NCBI GenBank assembly: GCA_026122225.1
Contig: JANEZZ010001905.1
Coordinates: 1,984,001 to 2,048,000 of the forward strand
DNA from: Heloderma charlesbogerti
Taxonomy: Eukaryota; Chordata; Lepidosauria; Squamata; Helodermatidae
Direction of reading: 5' to 3'
Length of the DNA: 64,000 nt
Shown piece after piece: positions 11,911-21,384 of this stretch. The notes beneath the pieces are model-generated. The model was not told the origin of the DNA and ran no database searches. It was given only the letters and a program-made list of their open reading frames with translations. A program made the translations under genes and the position numbers. The number at the start of each line of letters is the position of its first letter. Position 1 is the first letter of the stretch.

Positions 11911-12060
11911 GGGGGGAAATTCTAGGGCACGCGCTTGGTTGGGGGGAAATTCTAGGGCACGTGCTTGGTTGGGGGGAAATTCTAGGGCACGCGCTTGGTT
12001 GGGGGGAAATTCTAGGGCACGCGCTTGGTTGGGGGGAAATTCTAGGGCACGCGCTCGGTT
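11911..12060. repeat. 30-bp minisatellite, five copies
   Basis: Five head-to-tail 30-bp units beginning at 11911, 11941, 11971, 12001 and 12031, each containing GGGGGGAAATTCTAGGGCAC followed by GCGCTTGGTT. Units 2 and 5 differ by one visible substitution each. The period is a multiple of three, so open frames run through it on both strands. I treat these as by-products. Confidence 0.95.
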
Positions 12061-12785
12061 GGCAAGCCGCTCCAGTTGCTCTGGGTGTGTTTGCCTTACA
12101 ACCCGTCTCTGCGATGGCGCCCACTTTGTGGAACGTGCCACGTGCCAACTGTGGCATGTTGAAGGCTTATCTTTCCACCCAGGCTTTCCCTGATGAACCG
12201 TGTTGCCCAATTTGTTGATTATTAGTTTTCCAATTGTAAATGTTATAATTGAAAAAGGTTTTTTTAAAAAATAAATGTTTTTTTCTAACTGAGATGTTTT
12301 GTATTGTTTTTCAATATTTAAACTTGGAGGTCTTGTATTTTAAACATTTATGTTGTAAACCGCTCCAAGATGTCTTTAGATATAGGCAAGTGGTCTCTAA
12401 ATTGATTAAATAAGGCACTACTACGTGAGGGTTGGCTCTGCAACAGTGCTCTGTGAGCATTCCTCCTACAGCATCGGGGGGGGGGGGCTTCTAGACGGAT
12501 GGCTCCTAGTGCAGCAGTGCTACCCATCAAAAGGCAATGCGTGGCGATGCATCTCTCCCTCCTTACTGGAATTTTTGGGGTGGCAACCGCCCTCTCCTGA
12601 CCAGAACGAACTGGTGGAGAAGCGCAGGAGATGGAGGGCGACATGTCCGGGCCCCTCGTGAAATTCCACGTTTGAAGCAGGGCTGTTGCAGAATAAAAGA
12701 CGCACCTGGAGCACCCAAGACTCCTCCGTGGCTGCACAGACAAAGGGGAAAACCAGCAGGGGGAGCAGGCAAGACATCTCTCAAG
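12061..12785. other. Non-coding; LINE-like tail near 12337-12410
   Basis: GTTGTAAACCGCTCCAAGAT to GATTAAATAA resembles a retroelement 3' tail. The rest is unassigned, and the overlapping frames here are on both strands without motifs. Confidence 0.4.
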
Positions 12786-13199
12786 TAAGGATGGGTGAGA
12801 AATTTGCTTTGTCAAGCTTGTTTTTATGGATTTGCCCGATTTGCGCCTCCCAAGCCTCACACATGCTGAGGCAGGGTCATGTATTGAAATCCACATTTTT
12901 GCAAGCTTTCTGAATGCAGCTTGTCTTGGGAAAATTGTGCACACAAAGGTGCATATTAGGGAAAAGTGCACACAAAATGCCTATCTTTGAAAAAGTGCAC
13001 ACAAAACTGAATTTGAGCGATGCAACGAACCTGGGGAAAATTGTGCATGTTTTTAAAAATGTGCAGAAAACCCCCTAGGAATTTCTGTACAGATTTTTGC
13101 TTTGGAAAAAAAAAAGCGAGCTTATGTGGAAATGGGATGGGATGAGTTTGACTTTAAAAATATGACAGTCTCAGAGAGTCTGAGATAGATCCATCCCTA
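12786..13199. mobile_element. hAT-type MITE, TAGGGATG family, perfect 8-bp duplication
   Basis: The left end is TAAGGATGGGTGAGAAATTTG and the right end is GATCCATCCCTA. CTCTCAAG flanks both sides (12778-12785 and 13200-13207) without mismatch. The interior is rich in GTGCACACAAAA words. It is 414 bp long with no transposase. Confidence 0.92.
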
Positions 13200-13276
13200 C
13201 TCTCAAGGAAGCTTGCCCACCTCCTGATCAGCTTCTGGTTCCCCCAGACACAGCTTGCAAACTAATGTTGTGGTGC

Positions 13277-13411
13277 AGCCTTCCCCACCCTGGTGCCCGT
13301 CACATCTTTTGGACTTCAGCTCCCATCTGTGCCAGCCAGCTTGGCCAATAGCTACGAATTCTGCGACTTGCAGCCCAAATTGGAGGGCACCAGGTTGGGG
13401 GAGCCTGCTGT
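13277..13411. repeat. Foldback MITE copy, degraded
   Basis: CAGCCTTCCCCACCCTGGTG at the left and GGCACCAGGTTGGGGGAGCC at the right surround CCAGCCAGCTTGGCCA at the centre. It is the same architecture as 7873-8009 but diverged. Confidence 0.8.
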
Positions 13412-14673
13412 AGTCGGTCAACTCTGGTCAGAAGGGATGGGATGCTAACTTTTGGGGTGCTATTTTATTGCCCACCTCTTATAGCAGGCAGCATCTATCT
13501 TTCAACACATTTGGGGTGAGGGCTCTTGAAAGACACAGGGTTGAAAATAGTCCTTGCTAATCCCCTGGTAGTCTGCAGAGCAGACTGGGGGAATAGGGTG
13601 TTGTGTGTGTGTGTTTGGCAGTAGAAACATGGGTGGCACAGCACGAACCCTCAACCCACATGACTGTGTTTTGGTAACTCTCCTCCCAGTTCTGGCAATG
13701 AGCTAATACACCAAACTGGGGGTGTGAAAAGGCACTTTGAACAGGGGGCACTGTTACATTTCCAGTCCCCCCCCCCCGCGCAATCCCCCGGTATAATTCC
13801 TTCTCTTGCTATAAAGTGCAGTTTGACTTCCATCAAAGTCAGTAATGTTTTTTAGTGCTGAAATCTATGGGGATGGGGGGACATGACATTCTCCCAAGAA
13901 ATATGTTTAATTCAAATGTGGTCTCAAGGACTGGATCCTTTTCGGTGTTTACAACTGGGGGGTAGTGGTTTGATATACAGTTTTTCTTGGGCAGTGGGGA
14001 AAGGAATAAAATATTACATTTGGCAAGTTTCATACTTGATACTGAATGTATCACCAGGGTTTATGATTAGGGTTTTTGTTTCTAAAGTGCTCTCAAAATC
14101 CAATTGTAAAATGGAAATTTGTATGTTGCAAACTTCCAGACCTAAATTGCGAAATTATGGATTTGTGCAAGGCTCTCTGTTAGCCGTAGTGTGTGTGTGT
14201 GTGTGTGCGTTTCCTTTCCTTATTACTCCTTCAGGTGGAGGCAATGGTAGTTTGTGTGTATGTTATTCCATCTGCTACAGCCCAAGATGTCATCCAATGG
14301 AGGCGCAGCTAAGGCGGCTTTGAGCAAGACTTAGGGTGGCTCTACAAGGACATGCTTGCCAGCATCCGGTGATTCCCTATCAACATTTCCATCCCTCCAT
14401 CACTGCAGCAACCTCCTCCCCTGCATTGTTGTCTTTAAGGCACTAGTAAAATTTTACGATACATGATCATATATGGGTATAGGCATAGATATAAAGTGTG
14501 TTTCTGTATATTAGTGTGCAAACAAGCTCAGAACTTGATGGCTCGTGAAAAATAAATGACCAAAGCATCATGACAGAATGCATTTGGCAGAATAATGGAT
14601 TTCTGATTTTAGAGGCGGTTAAGCTGGAAGGGGATGGAGAAAAGCAAAGGATCGGGATAAATGTTCTCTAGAC
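13412..14673. other. LPP 3' flank or 3' untranslated region, no gene
   Basis: Unique sequence with a (GT)n tract at 14190-14207 and a poly-C stretch near 13771. No coding motif. Confidence 0.4.
13464..13469 (-). terminator. Candidate polyadenylation hexamer for LPP
   Basis: AATAAA on the minus strand about 1.7 kb after the LPP stop. Mammalian LPP transcripts have far longer 3' untranslated regions, so this could be an early or unused site. Other hexamers lie at 10223-10228 and near 11489. This is a weak positional call only. Confidence 0.15.
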
Positions 14674-14818
14674 TGCCCTTCCCCAACCTGGTGCCCTCCA
14701 GTGGTGTTGGACTACAATCTCCATCATCCCCAGTCACTATGGTCAATGGCCATGCTGGCTAGGGACTATGGGATGTGCATTCCAACACTTCTGGATGGCA
14801 CCAGGTTGAGGATGGCTG
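14674..14818. mobile_element. Foldback hAT-type MITE in the LPP 3' region
   Basis: TGCCCTTCCCCAACCTGGTG at the left pairs with CACCAGGTTGAGGATGGCTG at the right. Flanks CTCTAGAC (14666-14673) and CTCTTGAC (14819-14826) match 7 of 8. It lies about 0.35 kb after the LPP stop. Confidence 0.82.
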
Positions 14819-14826
14819 CTCTTGAC

Positions 14827-15173
14827 CCCTTAAGGCCAGGAAGTCGCTAATGTGGCATTAGCATACTTTAGGCTTTTGGTACATCTACACTACAAACCAG
14901 TTTAAGCACCACGGCACCCCTCAAAGAGTCGTGGGAATTGCAGTTTCATAAGGGGGTGAGAATCTTCTGTAAAAAAGCCACAGTGCCTCTCACAGAAGTG
15001 CATTTCCCAGGGTCCCTTGGGGAGAGGGGAGGGGTGTTCAATCCATTTAAGAGTCTGTAGTGTAGGTCGGAGGGCAGAACGGGATGTGGTCCAGCCCCAG
15101 AGGATGCCCCTCTTGTCTCAAGGCCCTCCAGCTGTGTGAGGGGGGGAGGGTTGTGTGGTGCTCCCGGTTGCAT
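14827..15173 (-). other. LPP: Proximal LPP 3' untranslated region
   Basis: Sequence immediately after the TGA. About 110 bp is unique. It is followed (15066 down to about 14880) by a repeat whose ends are complementary: CTACACTACA on one side and TGTAGTGTAG on the other, typical of a MITE. No minus-strand AATAAA lies in this stretch, so the untranslated region must run further left through repeat sequence. The first plain AATAAA on the minus strand that I noticed downstream is at 13464-13469, but I cannot show it is used. Confidence 0.55.
14880..15066. repeat. MITE-like repeat within proximal LPP 3' UTR
   Basis: Outer sequences ACATCTACACTACAAACC and AAGAGTCTGTAGTGTAGGT are complementary over about 10 bp, and an inner pair around GTGGGAATTGCAGTT and GCATTTCCCAGG partly matches. 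No target duplication was resolved. Confidence 0.55.
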
Positions 15174-15302
15174 TCAGAGGTCGGTGCTGGCCTTTGCAGT
15201 CAGGGCTTGAATCCGGGACGAGTTACAGGTCTTGCAGAGGATGTGGCCATCCAGGGGGTAGCAGCCCTGGTTGTCTCCTTCAGACAGGAGCCCTCCGCAG
15301 TC
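15174..15302 (-). CDS. LPP: LPP last coding exon: end of LIM domain 3, C-terminus and stop
   Basis: Forty-two codons and a TGA stop on the minus strand. The exon starts after GTGCAG at 15303 and enters in phase 0, matching the preceding donor. It encodes DCGGLLSEGDNQGCYPLDGH, then ILCKTC, which provides the last zinc ligands of LIM3, and ends in TAKASTDL. That ending is the class I PDZ-binding tail by which LPP is known to bind Scribble. TRIP6, from memory, ends differently (TTDC), so this exon settles the identification. Compared with the human C-terminus as I remember it, Ala-Arg-Ile-Arg-Val reads Ser-Arg-Ile-Gln-Ala here, a mild divergence. The exon is shorter than typical ORF cutoffs and is easily missed. 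The 3' untranslated region begins at 15173 and runs leftward. Confidence 0.96.
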   Translation of the reverse strand, partial: DCGGLLSEGDNQGCYPLDGHILCKTCNSSRIQALTAKASTDL

Positions 15303-15374
15303 CTGCACAAGAGAATCAGAAAGGAAAAAGTAACCTGGAACCGATTTTTTTTAAGTCATTCACAATAACCTACA

Positions 15375-15500
15375 GCGGCCTTCCCCAGTCTGACACCCAA
15401 CAAATGTCTTGGACTACAACTCCCAGCATCCCTGCACATCAGTCATGCTGGCTGTGGTTGATGGGAGCGGAAGTCCAAAACATCAGGTTAGGGAAGCCTA
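15375..15500. repeat. Foldback MITE copy in last LPP intron
   Basis: GCGGCCTTCCCCAGTCTGAC, then TTGGACTACAACTCCCAGC, and CATCAGGTTAGGGAAGCC at the right. It ends only about 70 bp upstream of the last-exon acceptor. Confidence 0.8.
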
Positions 15501-15976
15501 CACTATAGGCCTTACAGGAGAATGAAAGGTTATGTTAAGGGAATGAGCTTCAACCTGGAACTGCTTTCCACATCATTGTTATTGGATTCATCTGAGGCAA
15601 CTGGATTCATGTCTGCTGGATGTCCCCCAAATCAGTCCAAGCTCTGGGTAGGGTTGGAGCTGTCCAGGGCTCCAGGCTCTCGCATGGCAACGGTGTTATC
15701 CTGCTCACCACTCCGTCTGCCTCTTTGCACATCCTTCTGGAGGCAAAGGCGTGGTGGGATCGCGAGGACTGAGGAACCCCAGAGACACCATGGCTGAGAC
15801 TGAGTTCCCGGACGTCGCCGTGAGCGTGCTCATGGGAAATGGAGATTGGAGTGGCCCACAGATGACCCGGGATGCGTGGCTGAAAAGCCCTGGGATGATT
15901 CACTTGGTTCAGATGCCACCTCAACTCCTGTCTCCATTTTCGAGAGGAGGAAAGCGGTGAAACATGTGCTAACGCA

Positions 15977-16095
15977 GGGCTGGGGATCTACGGCCCTCCA
16001 GGTATTGCCGGCCTACAACTCCCATTGTTATGCTGGCTGGAGCAGATGGAAATTGGAGTTCACAACATTTGGAGGCCAGCAGGCTCCCCACGCCT
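15977..16095. repeat. Foldback family copy, diverged
   Basis: CAGGGCTGGGGATCTACGGC, CCTACAACTCCCATTGTTATG and the complementary GGAGTTCACAACATTTGGAGG. A related but distinct subfamily. Confidence 0.6.
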
Positions 16096-16412
16096 GTGCC
16101 AATGTGCTATCTCCCTGGAGCAATGGGACCTTTCCTTGAAATTGGCACATGTGTTTGCAAAGTTTTCCTCAGTCAAAATTCAAAGACCAGCTCCATCCTC
16201 CCGCCTGAGGGAAGATGAGAAATACACTGCGATGTGACACCAAAAGCAAGGCCTTTTGGACACGAGGATGTCCTAGGTGTAAGGGGACGTGCATAGTGTT
16301 GGTGTACCTCACAGGGTTGTTGTCAGGGTTACTGGTGAAGGCCTTTGAGGACCTGAAATGGGCTACATAACTGCTAAGGTAGGATTGCTCGATAATATGC
16401 AATGGGAATTGT

Positions 16413-16581
16413 CGGTGGAGGCTGGTGGCTCCGAAGTCAGTGGGGCAATGCATCTGCTCCAGGTTTCAGTCAGAACCAGTCAGAACTCTAGCAGAGCTAT
16501 TGGATCACTCCTTTAGAGTTCTGACTGAAACCTGGAGTGGATTCACTGCCCCACTGACTTCAGAGCCACCAGCCTCCACTG
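16413..16581. mobile_element. Palindromic MITE, perfect 8-bp duplication
   Basis: A 169-bp foldback. The left arm is CGGTGGAGGCTGGTGGCTCC onward, and the right arm ends AGCCACCAGCCTCCACTG. GGAATTGT flanks it exactly on both sides (16405-16412 and 16582-16589). A single-arm relative lies at about 19147-19231. Confidence 0.92.
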
Positions 16582-16698
16582 GGAATTGTTCCTCTCTCCC
16601 CTGAGCAATCTTCTTTTATATTGCAACATCAGTTTCCTGAACCTCCAAGTTGCATTTGTTTTCTGATGCACAAAAGATCCTCCCATTGTGGGTCTAGC

Positions 16699-16835
16699 TC
16701 AGCTTTCCCCAACCTGACACCTTAGTTATGTAAGGAAATTAAGAGTTTACATTCTCCTTCCCCAAACTGGTGTCCTCCAGAGGTGCTGGACTGAAACTCC
16801 CATAATTCTCAGCCAGCATGGGCAATGCTGAACAT
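16699..16835. repeat. Decayed foldback MITE pieces
   Basis: Two partial left arms, CAGCTTTCCCCAACCTGACAC and CCTTCCCCAAACTGGTGTCC, then CTGGACTGAAACTCCCATAAT. It may be one copy inserted in another. Confidence 0.6.
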
Positions 16836-17290
16836 GCTGAACTGCGTTAGACGCATGGGCAAGCGTGACTCAAACGTGCAGCTCTACCAAAACAAGGACA
16901 AAGACACTGACACGCTACTTAAAATTGCAAGCACCATGTTGGACCCCTAGTTAATGATTCATCTGATTCTTCAGTTAATCCACTCGTATAACACAGCTTG
17001 TATCCAGGGATGCAGTAAAGGCAAAGGCAGCCAAGAAGCATTTCCATCCAAGTTCTGATTCTACTTGCTTGACAAACCTTTAAAGCCTGCTTGTAAAACT
17101 ACCTCGGCTTGTCCTCAGAAGGCAGTGGGGCTGAGCCATGCTCGAACATGAGGCGTCCCAAATCCAAACAAACCCCGCAGGGCCTGCGTGTCCAGTTTTG
17201 GGTTACACACTGTAAGTTGTGTGGAAAAGCAAGCTGTTCCATAATTTGCAAGGTTTTATTTGTTTATACCAGTATTTTCATGCTGTTTCT

Positions 17291-17672
17291 CTGCCACAGC
17301 TGAGTATATTTAGCCCAGAGATGAGATGGTTAAGTGGAGACATGAGGGGTGTCTTCAGATATCTGAAGGTCTGTCACACACAAGATGGAGCATACTTGTT
17401 CTCTGTGGCTCTAGGGCACAGGACTAGAACCCATGGGTGGAAATTACAGGGACACAGATTTCGGCTAAACATTAGGGTGGAGTTCCTAATGGTCGGAGGT
17501 GTTTGACAGAGGAGCAGACTGCTTCAGGATGGTGGGCTCTCCTCTGCTGGAGCTATTTAAACAGAGGCTGGATGACCACCTGTTAGGGATGCTGCAGCTG
17601 CTTCCTGCACCAGAGCTGGGGGGGTCAGACTAAATGACCCCCACTCTCCCTTCTGACTAAGCAGCTTCCAAC
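17291..17672 (+). mobile_element. CR1-group LINE 3' fragment
   Basis: Sequence of the kind GAGATGAGATGGTTAAGTGG, GGTGTCTTCAGATATCTGAAG, CTAAACATTAGGGTGGAGTTCC, matching the C-terminal coding and 3' region of CR1/L3-type LINEs. Decayed and without an intact frame. Confidence 0.7.
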
Positions 17673-18595
17673 ATAAAATGGTACAATAACATTCAAAACA
17701 AATACTCCCAACAGCAAATATAAATTAAATGAGACTGAAATTAAGCCCACTTTACTATTACTTAATTATTTATTATAGAGATTTGTAAACTATCCTTCAG
17801 TGAATTCCCATGGCTGAAATCAAGTGTCATCTGATTTTGTTTGAGGTGCTGCCCCTTTGAGAATGACACTAAAAGAAATGGCTACAAAATGACTTCAGTG
17901 CATTTGAAGGCTGTTCAATTAACTCCAATACATTCCGACTGAAGCCTTACAGGCTGTAGAACAACCTGTGAGACGTTCGTAGTAATGGAGGTGGGTTTTT
18001 AAAAAAGAGGCTAGCAGGGGTAGAGCATGCAACATGAATGGCAGCCCGAGGAAATCCAAGGCTGACCCACTTTCTCAGGACTGTGTAGCCGTATCATACT
18101 GAGTGGACCCGAAACCTGGACCACAGAATTTCAGCCTCATGGAACTCCTAGAGTGGGCAAGTTTTGTTACTGATGAAGACACGGATTTTGTAAAATTGAA
18201 TTTGAAAGTGCCAGTTTGGGGAGCAGCAAGGACCTGAGGGGTGCTCAGAATTCTGAAGCTCTTGTCCAGGGCTGAGGTTTCCGACAGGGTGCCCGTGGGC
18301 ATCTCTCTTGGCACCCGCCAGGGTTCCTGTCCCACTTTTATTTTATTTCTTAAGATGACGATGAAGATGATTTAAATAACTGGGAGGCTGGCATGGTGGA
18401 ACGCAAAGCGCTGCCCTCCAGCAAAGTCATTATCTGGGTCCCTGTTTGGTGCTCAGACCCCACCTCTGCCTTGTAATGGGTTCTTGGTGAAGTTGCTTTT
18501 CTTTTAATCTCACCAGTGTCTTCTGGGAAATGAGAGTTTTGTGAAAAGCCATTTTATGAATAGGCAGGTGTGTCCCCTCCCCCCTGCCCCTGTAG
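17673..18595. other. Unique intronic sequence
   Basis: AT-rich at 17690-17830, then mixed. No repeat family recognised. A short GAT-rich stretch lies near 18355-18372. Confidence 0.45.
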
Positions 18596-18655
18596 CCTTT
18601 TTCTGAGTGCCCACGGCACAAAATGTGTCCACTGACCCCCGAAGTTGGGGACCCC
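18596..18655. repeat. Right end of CAGGGGTCCCCAAC-type MITE
   Basis: It ends GAAGTTGGGGACCCCTGATC, matching the right terminus of 6369-7047. The left end is absent. Confidence 0.65.
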
Positions 18656-18961
18656 TGATCCTGGGGGAAAAGTTGCCCCCATCTTTTGGCTGCCTTCCTT
18701 GGGTGGCTTTAAAAGCAGCTTCACAGACACAGATGTAGCTAGTGAAGTTTTTCCTGGCATGGAGATGCACGGAAGCGATGGGGGGAAAAAGGGCACCTCT
18801 TCGTGTCTGTGTGCCAGCCAGGCTGCTGCAAAAAGGCCGAGTAGAGCCAGTGCTAGCAGGGGGGCAGCTCTGTGCCGGGGGTGGGTGAGAAACACCCCCC
18901 GACGTCTGCCAGGAAGCAAATCCCACACCAGTTCCTCTTCACGCCTGCCGAAGCGACTGAC

Positions 18962-19082
18962 CTCGCAGCGGTAGCACTGCACGTGGAAGTCGCGATCCAA
19001 GGCCACGATGCGGACCGTCTCCTCCTGGCCCTGGGCAGGCATGATGGGCTCCTTACAGACGGAACAGCGGGGAGCAAATTTC
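18962..19082 (-). CDS. LPP: LPP exon encoding first part of LIM domain 3
   Basis: This minus-strand exon completes one split codon and adds 40 codons. It begins [15 protein letters not shown] and ends FHVQCYRCE. It supplies ligands CSVC, HVQC and YRC of the third LIM domain. The next ligand cysteine lies two codons into the following exon (Glu | Asp-Cys), so the zinc site is split by the intron. The acceptor is TTCTCTAG|G at 19083/19082 and the donor GAG|GTCAGT at 18962/18961. The entry phase fits the preceding exon exactly, giving HR|KFAPRC. The core [16 protein letters not shown] is shared by LPP and TRIP6. Reading frames that run through the donor into VSRFGRREE are intron read-through, not protein. 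Confidence 0.96.
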
Positions 19083-19146
19083 CTAGAGAAGGAAGAAAGG
19101 TTTGCAGTGAAGACTCCTGTCATTCAAGCTGACCCAAGCTGGAGAG

Positions 19147-19231
19147 CAGCGGAGGCTGGCGGCTCCGATGTCCGTGGGGCAGGGAATCCGCTCCAGGTTT
19201 CAGTCCGAACCCGCCAGAACTCCAAAGGAGC
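19147..19231. repeat. Single arm of the 16413-type foldback MITE
   Basis: GCGGAGGCTGGCGGCTCCGA to CTCCAGGTTTCAGTCCGAAC matches the left arm of the complete element at 16413-16581. No right arm follows. It lies in the LIM2-LIM3 intron. Confidence 0.8.
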
Positions 19232-19706
19232 CCTCCAAGGCGCTGCTGCTAGGAAGGCCTTGCAGACTAGCCTCACAGCGTCAGAAAGGGGCTCGGAGGC
19301 CATCTAGCCCAAGCCCCTGCCCTGACTGGTGGCCGTCCAGCCACGAGCCCCCACTTGCCTTCCTGTCCTTGTGGCCAGCATTCTGCTAGCAAATCACTGG
19401 ACTGCTGCTGTTCTTGCTCTTAGTGGCCTCCTCTTCCCCATCAGCAGCAGCAGTAGCAACACATAAAACAATAGGTCAAACACAGTTAGGGGAGGAGAAC
19501 CCCCCGAGTCAGCCGCTGTCATAGATATTGCAATACCCCTCACACTGGGAGGAAGGTTGAGGGGGTGGGGGAGAAACTGAGAATGAAAAGGGAAAGGAAG
19601 CCTGTGCTCGGTTCCTTGGGACAGAGTCCCACTGAATTCTTCGGGGCTACTTCTGAGTAAGATACATTTGCCTCCCACTCCCCATGAGGGGTTTGTTTTT
19701 CTAAAG

Positions 19707-19708
<2 letters not shown>

Positions 19709-19741
<33 letters not shown>
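19709..19741. repeat. (GT)n microsatellite
   Basis: About 16 uninterrupted GT units in the LIM2-LIM3 intron of LPP. Confidence 0.95.
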
Positions 19742-19742
<1 letters not shown>

Positions 19743-20030
19743 AAAACGTAGGATTTCCCTCTCAGGCAGGGGTGGCGCAGTTTTGGCTGCATAAGCAACA
19801 GCACCCACCTCTGAACGTCCGAAACAGAAGGAATGAGAAATAGTAACTCATACCTTCTCCAGCTTTATTCTCTCCGCACACCAACCCCGCTGTCAGGCTT
19901 GCTGCCACTTGCCAGTCATTCTTCTCTCTCACACGCACACACAAGGCACACAGGTCCCGCGCGTCCTTCCTCGTGCCCGCAAGAGCCTCAAGGGGATCCA
20001 GGCAGAGAGAGGGGCCCACACAGCGCCTAC

Positions 20031-20209
20031 CTGTGGAAATCCTCGATGCAGTGGACGTTGCCGCCGGAGTCCACGGTGAAGGGGATGCCGTCCAGGCTGC
20101 GGCTGCATATCACGCACGTGAAGCAGTGGGGGTGGTAGGCCTTGCCGGTGGCGCGCAGGATCCGTTCCATGATGGGCTTGGTGCAAACGCTGCATTGCTC
20201 CAGAGTATT
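20031..20209 (-). CDS. LPP: LPP exon encoding LIM domain 2
   Basis: Minus-strand internal exon of 59 codons plus two bases, encoding the complete second LIM domain. It opens with NTLEQCSVC, directly continuing the LIM1 exon, which ends ...CEPCYI. The ligands are CSVC, the H-P-H-C pair of KAYHPHC, FTC, VIC, and C-I-E-D near the end, where the last zinc ligand is Asp, as usual in this family. The motif LDGIPFTVD is typical of LPP and TRIP6. The acceptor reads CCGCAG|AAT at 20210/20209 and the donor CACAG|GTAGGC at 20031/20030. The exon exits in phase 2, so its final AG joins a G in the next exon to make Arg. LIM2 and LIM3 exons lie only 948 bp apart, whereas LIM1 is 37.8 kb upstream. Confidence 0.97.
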
Positions 20210-20527
20210 CTGCGGCGAGAAGATGTAGTGGGAAGTGGTCAGCAACACACAACCTGGACGCAACCTCAGGCCCCCGCAGCCAGCCCGACCCAGCCCACGC
20301 TGGGAGACATTGCCAGAGGGAGGCTAACAGGGCCGCTTTCCTTCGGATGATCTGCCATTCAAGCAGAATCACGTGAGGGACATGACTTCCCTCTCTCTCC
20401 ACTGAGCAGCGGAGGTCTTCAGGATGCACATGGTAAGTTGCTGAGGGCGATCCCACACGGCAGGCCAGCACAGCTGGTGGCTGACCAAGATGAACCAAGC
20501 CATTCATTGTGACCTGTCTAGTCAACA

Positions 20528-20554
20528 TCTCTCTCTCTCTCTCTCTCTCTCTCT
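20528..20554. repeat. (CT)n microsatellite
   Basis: About 13 CT units followed by a C-rich stretch. Confidence 0.95.
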
Positions 20555-20959
20555 CCCCCCCGCCCCATTTTGCAGTCCCTTTTGCAACCTTGAAATAGAG
20601 TAACCAGACAGATCCTGTCTGAGTGTGAACATCAGGAACAATGAAGCCTCCACCGTCTCTCTCCCACGGTATCTCTTTATGGCATATCAAGACTACGCCG
20701 CCCTGGATTCTCTAGCTACGTCCTTTGTCAGATGTCTCACGCAGACCTGGCCACTGCAGGCAAAGGAGTCCGTCTGCAGATCTGCTGTCTGTGTCTGAGG
20801 GCACATTCACAATTCCAGTCACGCCTTCAACAATTATGTGGAGATCCAGCCTGTCCTCTTCACACAAGCAGGGCTTGCGTTTTTAGAGGTGGCTTTCAAC
20901 GGGGGGTTAGACAAATTCACGTCGGGAAATATTATTGCTGCCATTGCTGAATTTATAAA

Positions 20960-21360
20960 TCACTCCACATCAAGAGATATCGGGGCATTATACAGTCAGT
21001 TAAAACACAAAATACAAAGAAGTCACAGTAAAAGCAAATAGAGCCGTGAACCAATAAAAGAGTGGCTGGAATTTACTCATCAGTCAGGAAATGGTTGGCT
21101 GAAAAGAAAAGTCTTCCGCAAACACGGAAAACAAAGTAGCGCAGCTGTATGCCCATTCTCTGTTGGGAGGGCATTCTACAGGGTGGGAGCTAACACACGG
21201 AAGGCCCTGCTCGTGGTGTTCTTCAAGGGGATCTCCAACCCATCTGGGATCAGCAGGAGCGTCTCTTCAGAAGAGCTCAGTGATTGGGCAGGATGAGAAG
21301 GAAGAAGGTGTGTCCTCAAGTAGGTCTATCAAAGAGATGTATGAGAAACTAGTTTTAGAT
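20960..21360 (+). mobile_element. LINE-like 3' fragment
   Basis: It contains GGGAGGGCATTCTACAGGG, GGAAGGCCCTGCTCGTGG and CAGGAGCGTCTCTTCAGAAG, a pattern that in reverse also appears at 31440-31640 (CAGGCCATTCCACAGCTGA). It is probably the end of an L2-type element. The boundaries are approximate. Confidence 0.5.
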
Positions 21361-21384
21361 CGGTTTTGATCAGGATATTACCCA

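Larger units (their letters stand above)
15303..18961 (-). other. LPP: Last LPP intron
   Basis: A 3,659-bp intron with GTCAGT donor at 18961 and GTGCAG acceptor at 15303. It contains three copies or fragments of the foldback family, a perfect hAT-type foldback element at 16413-16581, and a CR1-group LINE fragment at about 17291-17672. Confidence 0.92.
19083..20030 (-). other. LPP: LPP intron between LIM2 and LIM3 exons
   Basis: A 948-bp intron with donor GTAGGC at 20030 and acceptor CTCTAG at 19083. It contains a (GT)n tract at 19709-19741, a run of pyrimidines, and one arm of a foldback MITE at about 19147-19231. Confidence 0.93.

Noticed and set aside
11822..12193. Repeat-protein ORF (GGNSRARAWL units) over the minisatellite
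   Set aside because: The 30-bp period keeps frames open on both strands. There is no splice logic, start context or homologous domain.
12348..12971. 207-residue minus-strand frame
   Set aside because: It runs through a LINE-like tail and a MITE, and competes with frames on the opposite strand. No motif.
19929..20690. 253-residue minus-strand frame as a gene
   Set aside because: It overlaps the LPP LIM2 exon in a different frame. It is a shadow of the real exon plus intron and a CT microsatellite.
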